NCBI RefSeq assembly: GCF_000734895.2
Contig: NZ_CP011382.1
Coordinates: 4,318,700 to 4,382,699, forward strand
Direction: 5' to 3'
DNA length: 64,000 nt
DNA from: Calothrix sp. 336/3
GTDB taxonomy: Bacteria; Cyanobacteriota; Cyanobacteriia; Cyanobacteriales; Nostocaceae
A program made the translations under genes and the position numbers. Within the stretch, counting starts at the first letter, position 1. Every line of letters starts with the position of its first letter. Shown here piece after piece: positions 27,259-35,835 of this stretch. The notes under the pieces were generated by a model that was not told where the DNA came from, searched no databases, and worked only from the letters and a program-made list of their open reading frames with translations.

Positions 27259-29274
27259 ATGACTGTTAAAAATTCTCAACCAAATTTAGATAGGTTTTTG
27301 GTTTGTGGATTAGGCAGTTTAGGGCAACATTGTGTGGCAGCTTTAGGTGAGTTTGGTGTGGTTGTGAATGCGATTGATTTGCAACTTCCATCCCGTTGGT
27401 TGCTACCGCACACAGAAAATTTGATTACTAGTTTACTATTAGGAGATTTGCGTCAACCAGGTATTTTGGAAGCGGCAGAAATTAGGCGTTGTCGCGCAAT
27501 TTTATTGGTGACAAATGATGAGACTGTGAATGTGATAGGTGCTTTTGCTGCCCGCAGATTAAATAGTCAAGTCAGAATTTTGATGCGTTCAACTAAGCAT
27601 AATTTAAATGAATTGTTGAAAAGGCAGTTAGGGAATTTTGCCGCCTTTGAAGCTAATCAATTGCCCGCCCACGCCATCGCCTTGGCAGCCCTGGGAGAGG
27701 AAAAATTGGGTTTTTTCCAAATAGATGGACAAATGTTGCAAGTTGTCAAGTATTCTCTTCCAGAAAATCATAATTGGTGTGGGCAACCTATCTATCAGCG
27801 TCAAAGTCATCATCGTTTAGTTTTGTGTCATTTCAAGCATGACAAAACCGTGAATGAAGCAAATTTTTACGGATGGGAAGAGGAGGCGATCGCCACACCG
27901 GGAGATGTGATTATTCGTTTAGAAATAGCAAACACTAGAAATCATAGTGGGAGCCAAGAGTCTTTCTGGGAGGGGATAAAGGAGTTTTGGCTACGTATCA
28001 AACCATTGCTCAAATTGGCGAATTTGCGTCACTGGTGTGTGCGGTTGTGGCGATCAACGGCAGAGCGCCCCATTCATCGAGTCATAATTGTTGCTGGTGT
28101 CACAGTTTTCTGTCTCCTGATTCTGGGTACTTTATTAATGAGCATTACCCATCCGGAATTTACCTGGGAAGCTGCTTTTTATAACACTATAATTTTTTTG
28201 TTAGGGGGTTTTGGCGATCAAATTGGTGGTTGGCAAGCGAAATTTCCCCAACCTTGGTGGTTGAATTTATTCGGTTTATCTTTGACGATTGTGGGGACAA
28301 TTTTTGTCGGTATTTTGTACGCTACCCTGACAGATATGATTCTCAGTTCCCGCTTTGAGTTTACAAAACGACAACGTTTACCGAAACAGGGACATATTGT
28401 ATTAGTGGGATTGGATAGTTTAGGTAAAAGTGTGGCTGATGTGATGACTAGTTGGAAGCAACCAATGGTGGGAGTCATCAATTCTCGGCAACAGGAACCC
28501 CTACATCTTCCCCAATTACCTATAGTCTGTGGTGACTGGTTGCATAGTTTAAATAAGGTACGTTTACCCAAGGCTTTAAGTTTGGTTGCAGCAACGGAAG
28601 ATGAGATTACTAACTTAGAAATTGCCTTAATGGCGCGTTATTTGAATCCTACAATTAATTTGGTAATTCAGACCGATGACCCAGCTTTTAGTGGCAACTT
28701 AGCAGAGATTTTGCCAGAAGTAAAGGTGATGTGTGTGAATGCACTAGCTGCGGAAGTTTTTGCTGGAGCAGCATTTGGAGAGAATATCCTGAGTTTATTT
28801 CGACTGGGCACACAAACTATTTTAGTTACGGAATATGCCATTGAAATCAACGATACTCTTAATAACTTGATGTTATCCGAAGTTGCCTATGGCTATGGAG
28901 TTGTGCCGATTTTATATCAAAAACAACAGCAAAATGCTAAATTTTTTCCACCCTTAGAAATCAAGTTAGGAATTGGCGATCGCCTAGTCATACTGGCAAC
29001 TATTCATGGTTTACAACGCATCGAAAAAGCAGAAATTGCTTCTCGCCTATGGACTATTGAGGTAGAATCAGTCGCAAGTCATGCTGCAATGTTTGAGTCG
29101 AGGGGAGCGATCGCCAGAATTACAGGTTGTGAATTGCAGTTTGCTGGAGAGTTTCTGGAAGATTTACCAGGAGTTTTCCCTTTGTTGATATATAAACAAC
29201 AAGCACAGCATTTAATTAGAGAACTCAGAGTAATGGGAATATCTGCAAGGTTAGTCAGGAAAGTTACATCATGA
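27259..29274 (+). CDS. Two-RCK (TrkA-N) potassium channel-like membrane protein
   Basis: A protein of about 671 residues. Residues about 8-135 form one TrkA-N nucleotide-binding domain (FLVCGLGSLGQHCVAAL). A central membrane part has two spans (VIIVAGVTVFCLLILGTLLM and LFGLSLTIVGTIFVGILYAT) flanking a pore-like loop NTIIFLLGGFGDQIGG. A second TrkA-N domain follows (HIVLVGLDSLGKSVADV). The loop has GFGD where potassium channels carry GYGD, so potassium selectivity is likely but not certain. The layout resembles Castor/Pollux-like and other RCK-gated channels. Start: ATG at 27259; TTG at 27238 is in frame. Its stop lies 9 bases from the stop of the convergent ABC gene. Confidence 0.75.
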   Translation: MTVKNSQPNLDRFLVCGLGSLGQHCVAALGEFGVVVNAIDLQLPSRWLLPHTENLITSLLLGDLRQPGILEAAEIRRCRAILLVTNDETVNVIGAFAARRLNSQVRILMRSTKHNLNELLKRQLGNFAAFEANQLPAHAIALAALGEEKLGFFQIDGQMLQVVKYSLPENHNWCGQPIYQRQSHHRLVLCHFKHDKTVNEANFYGWEEEAIATPGDVIIRLEIANTRNHSGSQESFWEGIKEFWLRIKPLLKLANLRHWCVRLWRSTAERPIHRVIIVAGVTVFCLLILGTLLMSITHPEFTWEAAFYNTIIFLLGGFGDQIGGWQAKFPQPWWLNLFGLSLTIVGTIFVGILYATLTDMILSSRFEFTKRQRLPKQGHIVLVGLDSLGKSVADVMTSWKQPMVGVINSRQQEPLHLPQLPIVCGDWLHSLNKVRLPKALSLVAATEDEITNLEIALMARYLNPTINLVIQTDDPAFSGNLAEILPEVKVMCVNALAAEVFAGAAFGENILSLFRLGTQTILVTEYAIEINDTLNNLMLSEVAYGYGVVPILYQKQQQNAKFFPPLEIKLGIGDRLVILATIHGLQRIEKAEIASRLWTIEVESVASHAAMFESRGAIARITGCELQFAGEFLEDLPGVFPLLIYKQQAQHLIRELRVMGISARLVRKVTS

Positions 29275-29283
29275 AACCTTATC

Positions 29284-30930
29284 CTACTGCTTTGCCAACA
29301 GAGGTGCAGCACTTAGCAGAGTCTGAGTATAGGAATGTTGGGGATGGGCAAAGATTTTTTGGGTTTCGCCAATTTCCACAATTTTACCGCCATGCATCAC
29401 CGCAATGCGATCGCACAAAAATCTGGCTAACCATAAATCATGGGTAATAAACAAATAGGTGAGTTCAAACTCGTCTTTCAACTCCAGCATTAAGTCTAAT
29501 ACCTGGGATTGCACACTGGCATCCAGCATACTGACAGGTTCGTCGGCAATAATTAATTTGGGGCGAGTAATTAATGCTCTGGCGATCGCCACCCGTTGTT
29601 GTTGTCCCCCGGATAGGTCAGAGGGGTAACGCTGATAATATAATTCTGCGGGTTTTAATCCCACCCGTTCGAGCATAGCTAAAACCTGTGTTTTTGCCTC
29701 CTGGGGCGTTGCCATCCCGTGAATGAGGAGGGGGTCAGCGATACTCTGTCCGACGGTCATAGCAGGATTTAAACAGGCATGGGGGTCTTGAAATACCATC
29801 TGCATCTGTCGGCGTTGCTGACGCATTTCCTGACGAGATAAACTGGTTAACTCTGTTCCCAGAAATTCCACATGACCATCGGTAGGGCGAATTAACTGTA
29901 AAATTGTCCGCGAGAGGGTGCTTTTTCCACAACCAGATTCACCAACTAAACCGAGAATTTCCCCAGGATAGAGTTCTAAGTTAATTCCATCCACTGCTTT
30001 GATGGTTTGATTTTGCCCTTTAAATAACCTTTCCAGAAAGTTCGCTTCAATGGTGTAGTGTTGCTTCAGTTCCGTGATTTTTAAAATCGGGGTTTGGGAA
30101 TTGATAGCAGGTAATTCTGTTTCTGTGTCTTCTGTAATCGCTTGAATATGTAAAGCTGCCTTTAGGAGCGATCGCGTATATTCATGCTGGGGATTGTGAA
30201 ATACAGAATTGGTGTCTCCCATTTCCACCATTTTGCCCTTATACATCACCCCGATGCGATCGCAGTATTCCGCCACCATAGCTAAATCATGGGAAATTAA
30301 CAGAAGTGCCATGTTATCTTCGGCACAGAGTCGTGTTAGTTCCTGTAATATCTGCGCGGAAACCGTCACATCTAAACTAGTAGTCGGTTCATCAGCAACA
30401 ATCATCTTAGGATTGAGGAGTAATGCGAGGGCGATCGCTACCCGTTGTCGCATCCCACCGCTAAATTCATGGGGGTATTGATTCCAACGACTGGCAGGAA
30501 TTTTTACCTTTTCCAAGGTGGCGATCGCCTTTTCCTTCGCTGCTTTGGTGGATAATTCTGGAGCATGGGCTTTCAGTGTCTCTAAACAATGATTACCAAT
30601 AGTCATCAAAGGGTCAAGACGTGTCATCGGATCTTGAAACACCAGTGCGACGACTTCACCCCGAAATTTCCGCATTTCTGGGGGAGCTAAATCTAATACT
30701 GACTGCCCCTGAAAAATTACTTTCCCTTCTGTCCGAGAACCCCCAGGTAGCAAGCGCATAATTGCCCGTCCCAGGGTCGATTTACCACACCCGGACTCCC
30801 CCACAAGACCCATTCTTTCTCCCTGTTGCAGAGCAAAGGAGACATCATCTACAGCCCAGCCTTCTGCTTCGGTATCACGTTGGGGATAGGCTACCCGGAG
30901 ATTTTCAATAGAAAATAAAGATTCACTCAT
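29284..30930 (-). CDS. Double ABC ATPase of the oligopeptide/nickel transporter type
   Basis: A 548-residue protein of two fused ABC ATPase domains. Each half has Walker A GESGCGKST, a signature (FSGGMRQR in the first, LSGGQQQR in the second), Walker B IVADEPTTSLD or IIADEPVSMLD, and switch histidines (SHDL, THDL). This is the layout of YejF, GsiA or fused DppD-DppF, which power import of peptides, glutathione or similar solutes. No permease or binding-protein gene is next to it here, so partners must lie elsewhere. The halves are clearly diverged, and all catalytic residues are present. Start at the ATG at 30930. Confidence 0.9.
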   Translation of the reverse strand: MSESLFSIENLRVAYPQRDTEAEGWAVDDVSFALQQGERMGLVGESGCGKSTLGRAIMRLLPGGSRTEGKVIFQGQSVLDLAPPEMRKFRGEVVALVFQDPMTRLDPLMTIGNHCLETLKAHAPELSTKAAKEKAIATLEKVKIPASRWNQYPHEFSGGMRQRVAIALALLLNPKMIVADEPTTSLDVTVSAQILQELTRLCAEDNMALLLISHDLAMVAEYCDRIGVMYKGKMVEMGDTNSVFHNPQHEYTRSLLKAALHIQAITEDTETELPAINSQTPILKITELKQHYTIEANFLERLFKGQNQTIKAVDGINLELYPGEILGLVGESGCGKSTLSRTILQLIRPTDGHVEFLGTELTSLSRQEMRQQRRQMQMVFQDPHACLNPAMTVGQSIADPLLIHGMATPQEAKTQVLAMLERVGLKPAELYYQRYPSDLSGGQQQRVAIARALITRPKLIIADEPVSMLDASVQSQVLDLMLELKDEFELTYLFITHDLWLARFLCDRIAVMHGGKIVEIGETQKIFAHPQHSYTQTLLSAAPLLAKQ

Positions 30931-31091
30931 GGGGAAATTTTACTACTAGCTGTATTTATAAAAATCAAATTCTAGCTAATTTAGCAGATTCTCCTTGATT
31001 TCTGTAAGCAAAACTTACCTTCAGGCTGAAAAGTACTTTTCTCAAGTAGAGTCACTACCTGCTAGTAAAGTGTCAAGAAAAAAATCACGGC

Positions 31092-31121
31092 TTGACTTGT
31101 GACTGATTCTACCCCTATAGT
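31092..31121 (+). promoter_or_regulatory. Candidate sigma-70-type promoter
   Basis: TTGACT at 31092-31097 and TATAGT at 31116-31121 stand 18 bases apart. The first downstream start is the small membrane protein at 31250, then the dienelactone hydrolase-like gene. Confidence 0.4.
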
Positions 31122-31249
31122 CCAAAGACGAGGAGCAATTTCTGCCCTTTCCATGTGTTTTTAACTACGCATCGTCCCTAAAATCACCAGGCGATCGCCA
31201 ACTTAATTCCCAATCACATTCATTAATTCTGTCCCACTACTTCAAAATT

Positions 31250-31375
31250 ATGGGTCAATCATCAACTCCAATCATCGATATTCTTGGTAGCTGGCAAGAT
31301 TGGGTAACTGTTTTTGCTTATTTGGGTTTAACAGTATTCGTGATTTGGGGTATTCTGAGTAAATCTGGAAAATAG
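31250..31375 (+). CDS. Small single-span membrane protein (41 residues), function unknown
   Basis: A polar start (MGQSSTPIIDILGSW) is followed by one membrane helix with aromatic flanks (VTVFAYLGLTVFVIWGIL) and the basic tail SKSGK. Its size and shape resemble small subunits of thylakoid complexes, but I cannot match it to a named one. No clear ribosome site is visible. A plausible promoter lies 130 bases upstream, and the next gene starts 87 bases downstream on the same strand. Confidence 0.5.
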   Translation: MGQSSTPIIDILGSWQDWVTVFAYLGLTVFVIWGILSKSGK

Positions 31376-31462
31376 GCTTGCTTGCTCATTCAGAAGGCTG
31401 GTGATTGTGCAGATACAGTGACTAGCAAAGCCAATAAACAAGATACGGGGATTTCTTTGGCA

Positions 31463-32263
31463 ATGATAAAACATTTATTACCTAGTTTAGTTACTCCGGC
31501 AATTGTGGTCATGGCATCTATTCCAGCATTTGCCGCCATTCAAACGAAAACCATTGAGTATAAACATGGTAATACCATATTACAAGGTTACTTAGCCTAC
31601 GATAATGCAATTAAAGGCAAGCGTCCCGGTGTATTAGTAGTGCATGAGTGGAATGGGTTGCAAAGCTACGCGAAAAAGCGCGCTGAACAGTTAGCGAAAT
31701 TGGGATACGTCGCATTCGCTGTGGATATGTATGGTAAGGGTATCCGTCCCCAGAATCCAGAAGAGTCAGGAAAACAAGCAACTATTTACCGCAAAGATCG
31801 CAAATTGATGCGCGATCGCGTCACTGCTGGGTTACAAGTTTTACAAAAAAATCCCCTAACTGATGTCAAACGAGTTGCCGCCATTGGTTACTGCTTTGGA
31901 GGGGGTACGGTTCTGGAACTCGCTCGCAGTGGTGCAAATATTGCCGGGGTGGTGAGCTTCCACGGTAACTTGGATACACCTAACCCCAAGGATGCCAGCA
32001 ATATCAAAGCCAAGGTACTAGTATTACATGGTGCGAATGATACCTACGTACCCCAGGAGCAGGTTCAAGGGTTTGAAAAGGAAATGAAAGATGCCAAAGT
32101 TGATTGGCAGTTAATTTCCTACGGTAATACAGTACATAGTTTTACCAATCCCGAAGCCGGAAATGACCCATCAAAGGGTGTTGCTTTTAACCAATCCTCA
32201 GACAAGCGTTCTTGGCAAGCAATGAAGCAGTTCTTTGCAGAGATATTTCAATTGGGTAAATAA
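31463..32263 (+). CDS. Secreted dienelactone hydrolase-family protein
   Basis: A 266-residue alpha/beta hydrolase. Residues 1-24 look like a signal peptide (LLPSLVTPAIVVMASIPAFAA), so it acts in the periplasm or lumen. The nucleophile is Cys in GYCFGGG, as in dienelactone hydrolases; the acid is probably Asp in HGANDTYVP and the base His in TVHSF. HEWNG supplies the Glu that activates Cys in this family. The natural substrate is unknown; many cyanobacteria carry this type. The frame stays open to a TTG at 31382, but the signal peptide begins at the ATG at 31463. Confidence 0.85.
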   Translation: MIKHLLPSLVTPAIVVMASIPAFAAIQTKTIEYKHGNTILQGYLAYDNAIKGKRPGVLVVHEWNGLQSYAKKRAEQLAKLGYVAFAVDMYGKGIRPQNPEESGKQATIYRKDRKLMRDRVTAGLQVLQKNPLTDVKRVAAIGYCFGGGTVLELARSGANIAGVVSFHGNLDTPNPKDASNIKAKVLVLHGANDTYVPQEQVQGFEKEMKDAKVDWQLISYGNTVHSFTNPEAGNDPSKGVAFNQSSDKRSWQAMKQFFAEIFQLGK

Positions 32264-32541
32264 CCTGAGTTCGGGTTAAGCAGGTTGAGGTAAAATTCAG
32301 TCCAATTGACGATATCCGGGAAAACTTTTGATATTGTGACTAAATCATCTTTAAATGCTTAATTTAACTCCATTTCTTCGGCTGATAGACGGAAACTTTC
32401 GGGTTAATCATATAGTTACTCTGCTTCAGTCTTTGGTGGAGACAGTATTTGCATTTTTATAGGACAGCGCTTCAAGATAGTTTATGAGGTTTTGTCCTGC
32501 CCCAAGTGCTGTGTTAATTACTGCTGGGTTATGATTTACAT

Positions 32542-32823
32542 ATGAAGTTCGAGTGGGATGAGTCAAAAGCCGATGCCAACCTAAAAAAGCATAGTGTCAG
32601 CTTTGAAGAAGCTAAAACCGTCTTTGATAACCCAATGGCAGTTATCTTTGATGATGAAGTCCATTCTATAGATGAGCAAAGAGAAATTATTATTGGTCAC
32701 TCTCAGAAAAATCGGTTGCTTTTAGTTTCTTTCACAGAGCGTTCCAACTCCATCCGTATCATCAGTGCCCGTTTAGTTACTCGCAGGGAACGTGAAGACT
32801 ATGAACAAAATGCCTTTCAATGA
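32542..32823 (+). CDS. brnT: BrnT-family toxin
   Basis: A 93-residue RelE-fold toxin of the BrnT family, which in known systems cuts RNA and stops translation. The family start FEWDESKADANLKKHSVSFEEA is visible (split here: FEWDESKADANL, KKHSVSFEEA), followed by DNPMAVIFDD, QREIIIG and the end motif IRIISARLVTRRERE. These match BrnT positions for the basic catalytic surface. The gene overlaps the antitoxin gene by 14 to 32 bases depending on the start used there, so the two are one operon and are translationally coupled. Confidence 0.88.
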   Translation: MKFEWDESKADANLKKHSVSFEEAKTVFDNPMAVIFDDEVHSIDEQREIIIGHSQKNRLLLVSFTERSNSIRIISARLVTRREREDYEQNAFQ

Positions 32824-33268
32824 ATCTCCAAATCTCGATGATGATATGTCACCTGAGTACCACTTTGACTATCAGCAGGCAAAACCCAATCGTTTTGCTA
32901 CTCGGAGTAGCAACAAAATGACTGTTGTTGTATTGGATGAGGATGTTGCTGAGGTTTTTACCACGCCAGAATCTGTTAATAAGGCACTGAAGGCATTGAT
33001 TGAAGTTGTGCCGCGAATATCATTAGAAGCAGATGATTCGCAAGCTACGAGTAAATTTAAAAAACTATCTGAGCAACCTCAAAAATCATACAGTATTGAA
33101 GAGATTCGGAAGCAATATCCTCGCGCGTATGAATCTTGGAACGCGGAGGAGGATGAAGAACTAAGGTTGCAATATAACCAACAAGCATCGATTGACGAGA
33201 TAGCAACAGAGTTCCAAAGACAGCCTAGCGCAGTTAAATCCCGACTTAAGAAACTAGGTTTGCTATAG
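32801..33268 (+). CDS. BrnT-associated antitoxin fused to a SANT/Myb-like HTH domain
   Basis: About 155 residues. The first part (SPEYHFDYQQAKPNRFA, then TVVVLDEDVAEVFTTPESVN and KALKALIEV) is the short antitoxin that pairs with BrnT-like toxins in cyanobacteria. Residues about 95-155 form a second domain, ESWNAEEDEELRLQY...SIDEIATEFQRQPSAVKSRL, with the pattern of the bacterial SANT/Myb-like helix-turn-helix found at the end of helicases and other proteins. The extra domain could bind DNA for autoregulation. Starts possible: GTG 32792, ATG 32801, ATG 32810; I chose 32801. A terminator follows at 33339. Confidence 0.72.
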   Translation: MNKMPFNESPNLDDDMSPEYHFDYQQAKPNRFATRSSNKMTVVVLDEDVAEVFTTPESVNKALKALIEVVPRISLEADDSQATSKFKKLSEQPQKSYSIEEIRKQYPRAYESWNAEEDEELRLQYNQQASIDEIATEFQRQPSAVKSRLKKLGLL

Positions 33269-33338
33269 GTGTATTTGTATACAGCTTGTGAAGACATGGC
33301 ATAACAACCCTAATGCAAAAGACGGAGTTGAAATGGTG

Positions 33339-33358
33339 CCCCTTTTAGGGGATTTTTT
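33339..33358 (+). terminator. Rho-independent terminator after the toxin-antitoxin pair
   Basis: CCCC, the loop TTTTA and GGGG form a short GC stem, followed after one A by six T residues, 71 bases past the antitoxin stop. Confidence 0.65.
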
Positions 33359-33430
33359 ATTACGAACTCAGATTAAATAGGAGAAGGGAAAAGGATTATC
33401 AAACAAACCTGTTCCCAAACTTCCCCATTT

Positions 33431-34024
33431 CTAACCTTTTTTCCCAGAATTACCGTGATTCCTGGGGTCATTTTGACTACCAGTAGGTGCCACGGGGGTG
33501 GAAAATTCTGATACTGCTCCCTTGGTTTCTGCGTAGGGTAGGGTTTTACCTGTAACTAATGCATCCAGATTGCTTGCCATAATGGTACGAGGTTGTTCTC
33601 CAATGGTTTCGGCGATCGCCTCCCCATCTTGACCTAAAAACACAAAATGGGGAATTCCATCAACTCGATATCGCAACATCTCTGGCAACCATTTGGTATT
33701 ATCCACATTCAACATCACGAAGTTTGCCCGATCTGCATACTGAGTTTCTAAAGCGGCAATATCTGGAGCCATTTTTTGGCAGACAGTACACCAATTAGCA
33801 TAGAATTCTACTAGGGAGGGTTTACCATTGGTCAAGGCAATTTCTAAGGGTGTAGACCTTTCATCTAAATCTGTTAAAGATACAGAATTTGTTTGAGTTC
33901 TCAGTCCCACAACTAAGGTGACACTCAAAGCCACACCTACCAACACAATTAAGAAATTCCGTAAACGCTTGCCCACATTCGATTCTGTTTGATTTTGTGT
34001 CTTCACAGATGTATCTGTAGCCAT
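33431..34024 (-). CDS. txlA: Thioredoxin-like thylakoid protein TxlA (HCF164-like)
   Basis: A 197-residue membrane-anchored thioredoxin. One span lies at about 23-44 (FLIVLVGVALSVTLVVGL), followed by the thioredoxin fold with active site ANWCTVCQKM and the cis-proline region GIPHFVF. In plants the homologue HCF164 brings reducing power into the thylakoid lumen for cytochrome b6f assembly, working with CcdA; TxlA is the cyanobacterial name. The C-terminal 40 residues are Pro/Asn/Gly-rich and unstructured. Both redox cysteines are present. It stands divergent from the NIL-ferredoxin gene, with 77 bases between starts. Confidence 0.88.
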   Translation of the reverse strand: MATDTSVKTQNQTESNVGKRLRNFLIVLVGVALSVTLVVGLRTQTNSVSLTDLDERSTPLEIALTNGKPSLVEFYANWCTVCQKMAPDIAALETQYADRANFVMLNVDNTKWLPEMLRYRVDGIPHFVFLGQDGEAIAETIGEQPRTIMASNLDALVTGKTLPYAETKGAVSEFSTPVAPTGSQNDPRNHGNSGKKG

Positions 34025-34101
34025 AGAAGATTTATTAAAAGTTATTAAGCATTTGCTTCTTTAGTGTATCGTTTTCTTTTCTCTAGTTTTGGGGATAATT
34101 T

Positions 34102-34506
34102 GTGAAAAAACGAGTCACCCTAACTTTTCCGAAACGTGCTGTCCAAATGCCAGTCACCTACAGACTAGCAAAAGATTTTAACGTGGCTGCAAATATTATC
34201 CGCGCTCAAGTTGCTCCCAATCAAATCGGGAAATTGGTGGTGGAACTCTCCGGAGATATTGATCAGTTAGATGCAGCTATTGAGTGGATGCGATCGATGA
34301 ATATTCATGTCTCCTTATCCCTGGGAGAAATCATGATTGATGAGAATCTTTGTGTTGATTGTGGTTTATGTACGGGTGTCTGTCCCACGGAAGCGCTGAC
34401 TTTACACCCAGAAAACTTTAAACTCATGTTTACGCGATCGCGCTGTATTGTCTGTGAGCAATGCATACCTACTTGCCCAGTACAAGCAATCTCCACAAAT
34501 CTTTAA
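34102..34506 (+). CDS. NIL-domain ferredoxin with two 4Fe-4S sites
   Basis: A 134-residue protein. Residues 1-75 form a NIL-type ACT-like domain (RVTLTFPKRAVQMPVTYRL, QIGKLVVELSGD). The rest holds two 4Fe-4S motifs, CVDCGLCTGVCPTEAL and CIVCEQCIPTCPVQAI. NIL domains also end MetN methionine importers and may bind a sulfur amino acid; in archaea and bacteria, NIL-ferredoxins are linked to sulfur transfer for homocysteine synthesis. That link is inference here. The start is a GTG at 34102. It is convergent with the DUF3616 gene; a hairpin lies between. Confidence 0.85.
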   Translation: MKKRVTLTFPKRAVQMPVTYRLAKDFNVAANIIRAQVAPNQIGKLVVELSGDIDQLDAAIEWMRSMNIHVSLSLGEIMIDENLCVDCGLCTGVCPTEALTLHPENFKLMFTRSRCIVCEQCIPTCPVQAISTNL

Positions 34507-34510
34507 ATAG

Positions 34511-34551
34511 CAGGACTTACACAAACACCATTAATAAGTGCGTAAGTCCTG
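34511..34551 (+). repeat. Hairpin repeat related to the AGGACTTACGCAAA elements
   Basis: CAGGACTTAC and GTAAGTCCTG form a perfect 10-bp stem with a 21-base interior. The ends match those of the elements at 25117 and 36821. It lies between two convergent genes and may double as a bidirectional terminator, although it lacks a long T run. Confidence 0.55.
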
Positions 34552-34557
34552 AACAGC

Positions 34558-35613
34558 TTAAATCGACTGTAAGGGAAAAATATCTGCTACTAATCCCCCG
34601 TTATCCAAAAATCTTGACTTAGCCGGAGAATCATACACCACCAGCAGCGAAGGTGTACCAGTTAATTGGTGACACAATGTCATACCCTCGGCATGATCAT
34701 CCCTGAATCCATAGGGAATATCTTGAACGAATTTTGGCTCATGCATGACATCATCTGCCAAATTTAACACATCTGCAAGACGATAAATCTGTACTGGACC
34801 ATCTAAATCCATAGTTGGTCCCCCTAAAATTAATAAATCTCCTCCATCCCGACACAAATCCCGAATTCCTAAACCATTTAGCCACAGGAAATATTTTTTA
34901 TACTTAGTATTTGCTTCGGTAAGGGATTTTAATGTCATCACTCCCGGACTAGTAAGCTCTAACTCAATCTCTAATAAAATTGCCCAACCTCGTAAGACTG
35001 GACCTCGCAAACCGAGAAAAACTTTATTCTTAAAAACGGCAATTCCTTCAATATCTAAACCGTTATCCTTGCTTGGTATTTTCCCTTGGATAAAGGGTTG
35101 TAAATGTGGGTCATTTTCCAAGCAATCCATTAATAAATTACCATCTGCTGTCACCTCTAATTTCGCTGCACTTTTTGACTCAGGGGAATTTTGAGATAAT
35201 TCTCCATTCACTAGGGGGATTCTAGCTAAAATATACCGATTTGCCTCAGTTGCAATTGTTGCCAGTCGTTTGATATTGCTAGAACCTGACTTGTCTAATT
35301 TTGATTTTTTCCGTTTCCAACTATGGGAACCCATAAACCAAAGATAGCCATCATTAATATCAATTCCCTCAATATCAATTTCTTCTGTGACTGGTGCTGG
35401 TAAGTCGATAAAATCAGCAATATTAAATTGTTGATGCTCCCCAAAGTTATTACCATCAATTAAAGATAATCTCTCGATTTGCGTTGACTCATCTGACGCT
35501 AACCAGAGGTGTGTGCTATCTGCAAAAAATACTGCCGAGAGATTTTCACTATGCTTTTGAAAATTGTCATTAAATAACAAGTTGATTTGTTGCAGCAAAG
35601 ATTTATTTGTCAT
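34558..35613 (-). CDS. DUF3616 family protein
   Basis: A 351-residue soluble protein with beta-propeller-like repeats. It carries the DUF3616 features: LSAVFF...LWLASDE near the start, the phrase DIEGIDINDGYLWFMGSHSWKRKKSK, and DGLDIEGIAVFKNKVFLGLRGPV (both quoted only in part elsewhere). Asp/Glu-rich IEGI motifs repeat at propeller turns. The function of the family is unknown; an esterase- or phytase-like propeller is possible. The gene ends 51 bases from the NIL-ferredoxin stop (convergent), and its start lies about 220 bases from that of the CHAD gene (divergent). Confidence 0.78.
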   Translation of the reverse strand: MTNKSLLQQINLLFNDNFQKHSENLSAVFFADSTHLWLASDESTQIERLSLIDGNNFGEHQQFNIADFIDLPAPVTEEIDIEGIDINDGYLWFMGSHSWKRKKSKLDKSGSSNIKRLATIATEANRYILARIPLVNGELSQNSPESKSAAKLEVTADGNLLMDCLENDPHLQPFIQGKIPSKDNGLDIEGIAVFKNKVFLGLRGPVLRGWAILLEIELELTSPGVMTLKSLTEANTKYKKYFLWLNGLGIRDLCRDGGDLLILGGPTMDLDGPVQIYRLADVLNLADDVMHEPKFVQDIPYGFRDDHAEGMTLCHQLTGTPSLLVVYDSPAKSRFLDNGGLVADIFPLQSI

Positions 35614-35835
35614 TATTACTTATCTCACTCACACTAATTTTGTTTGAAACAACAATTCTTTAGATAATTATCTATGTGGAAAATACTTGTATCCTTTCTA
35701 ACCTAGAGGCAGGTAAAGATTTAATAATATTAACAAATCATCTTAAATTACACTGGATTTACTGTTAAAAACTGATGTTATGATGCAGTTATATCTATGA
35801 TTTCATAAAGCAACTTTAAAGCGTATTATTTTTTT

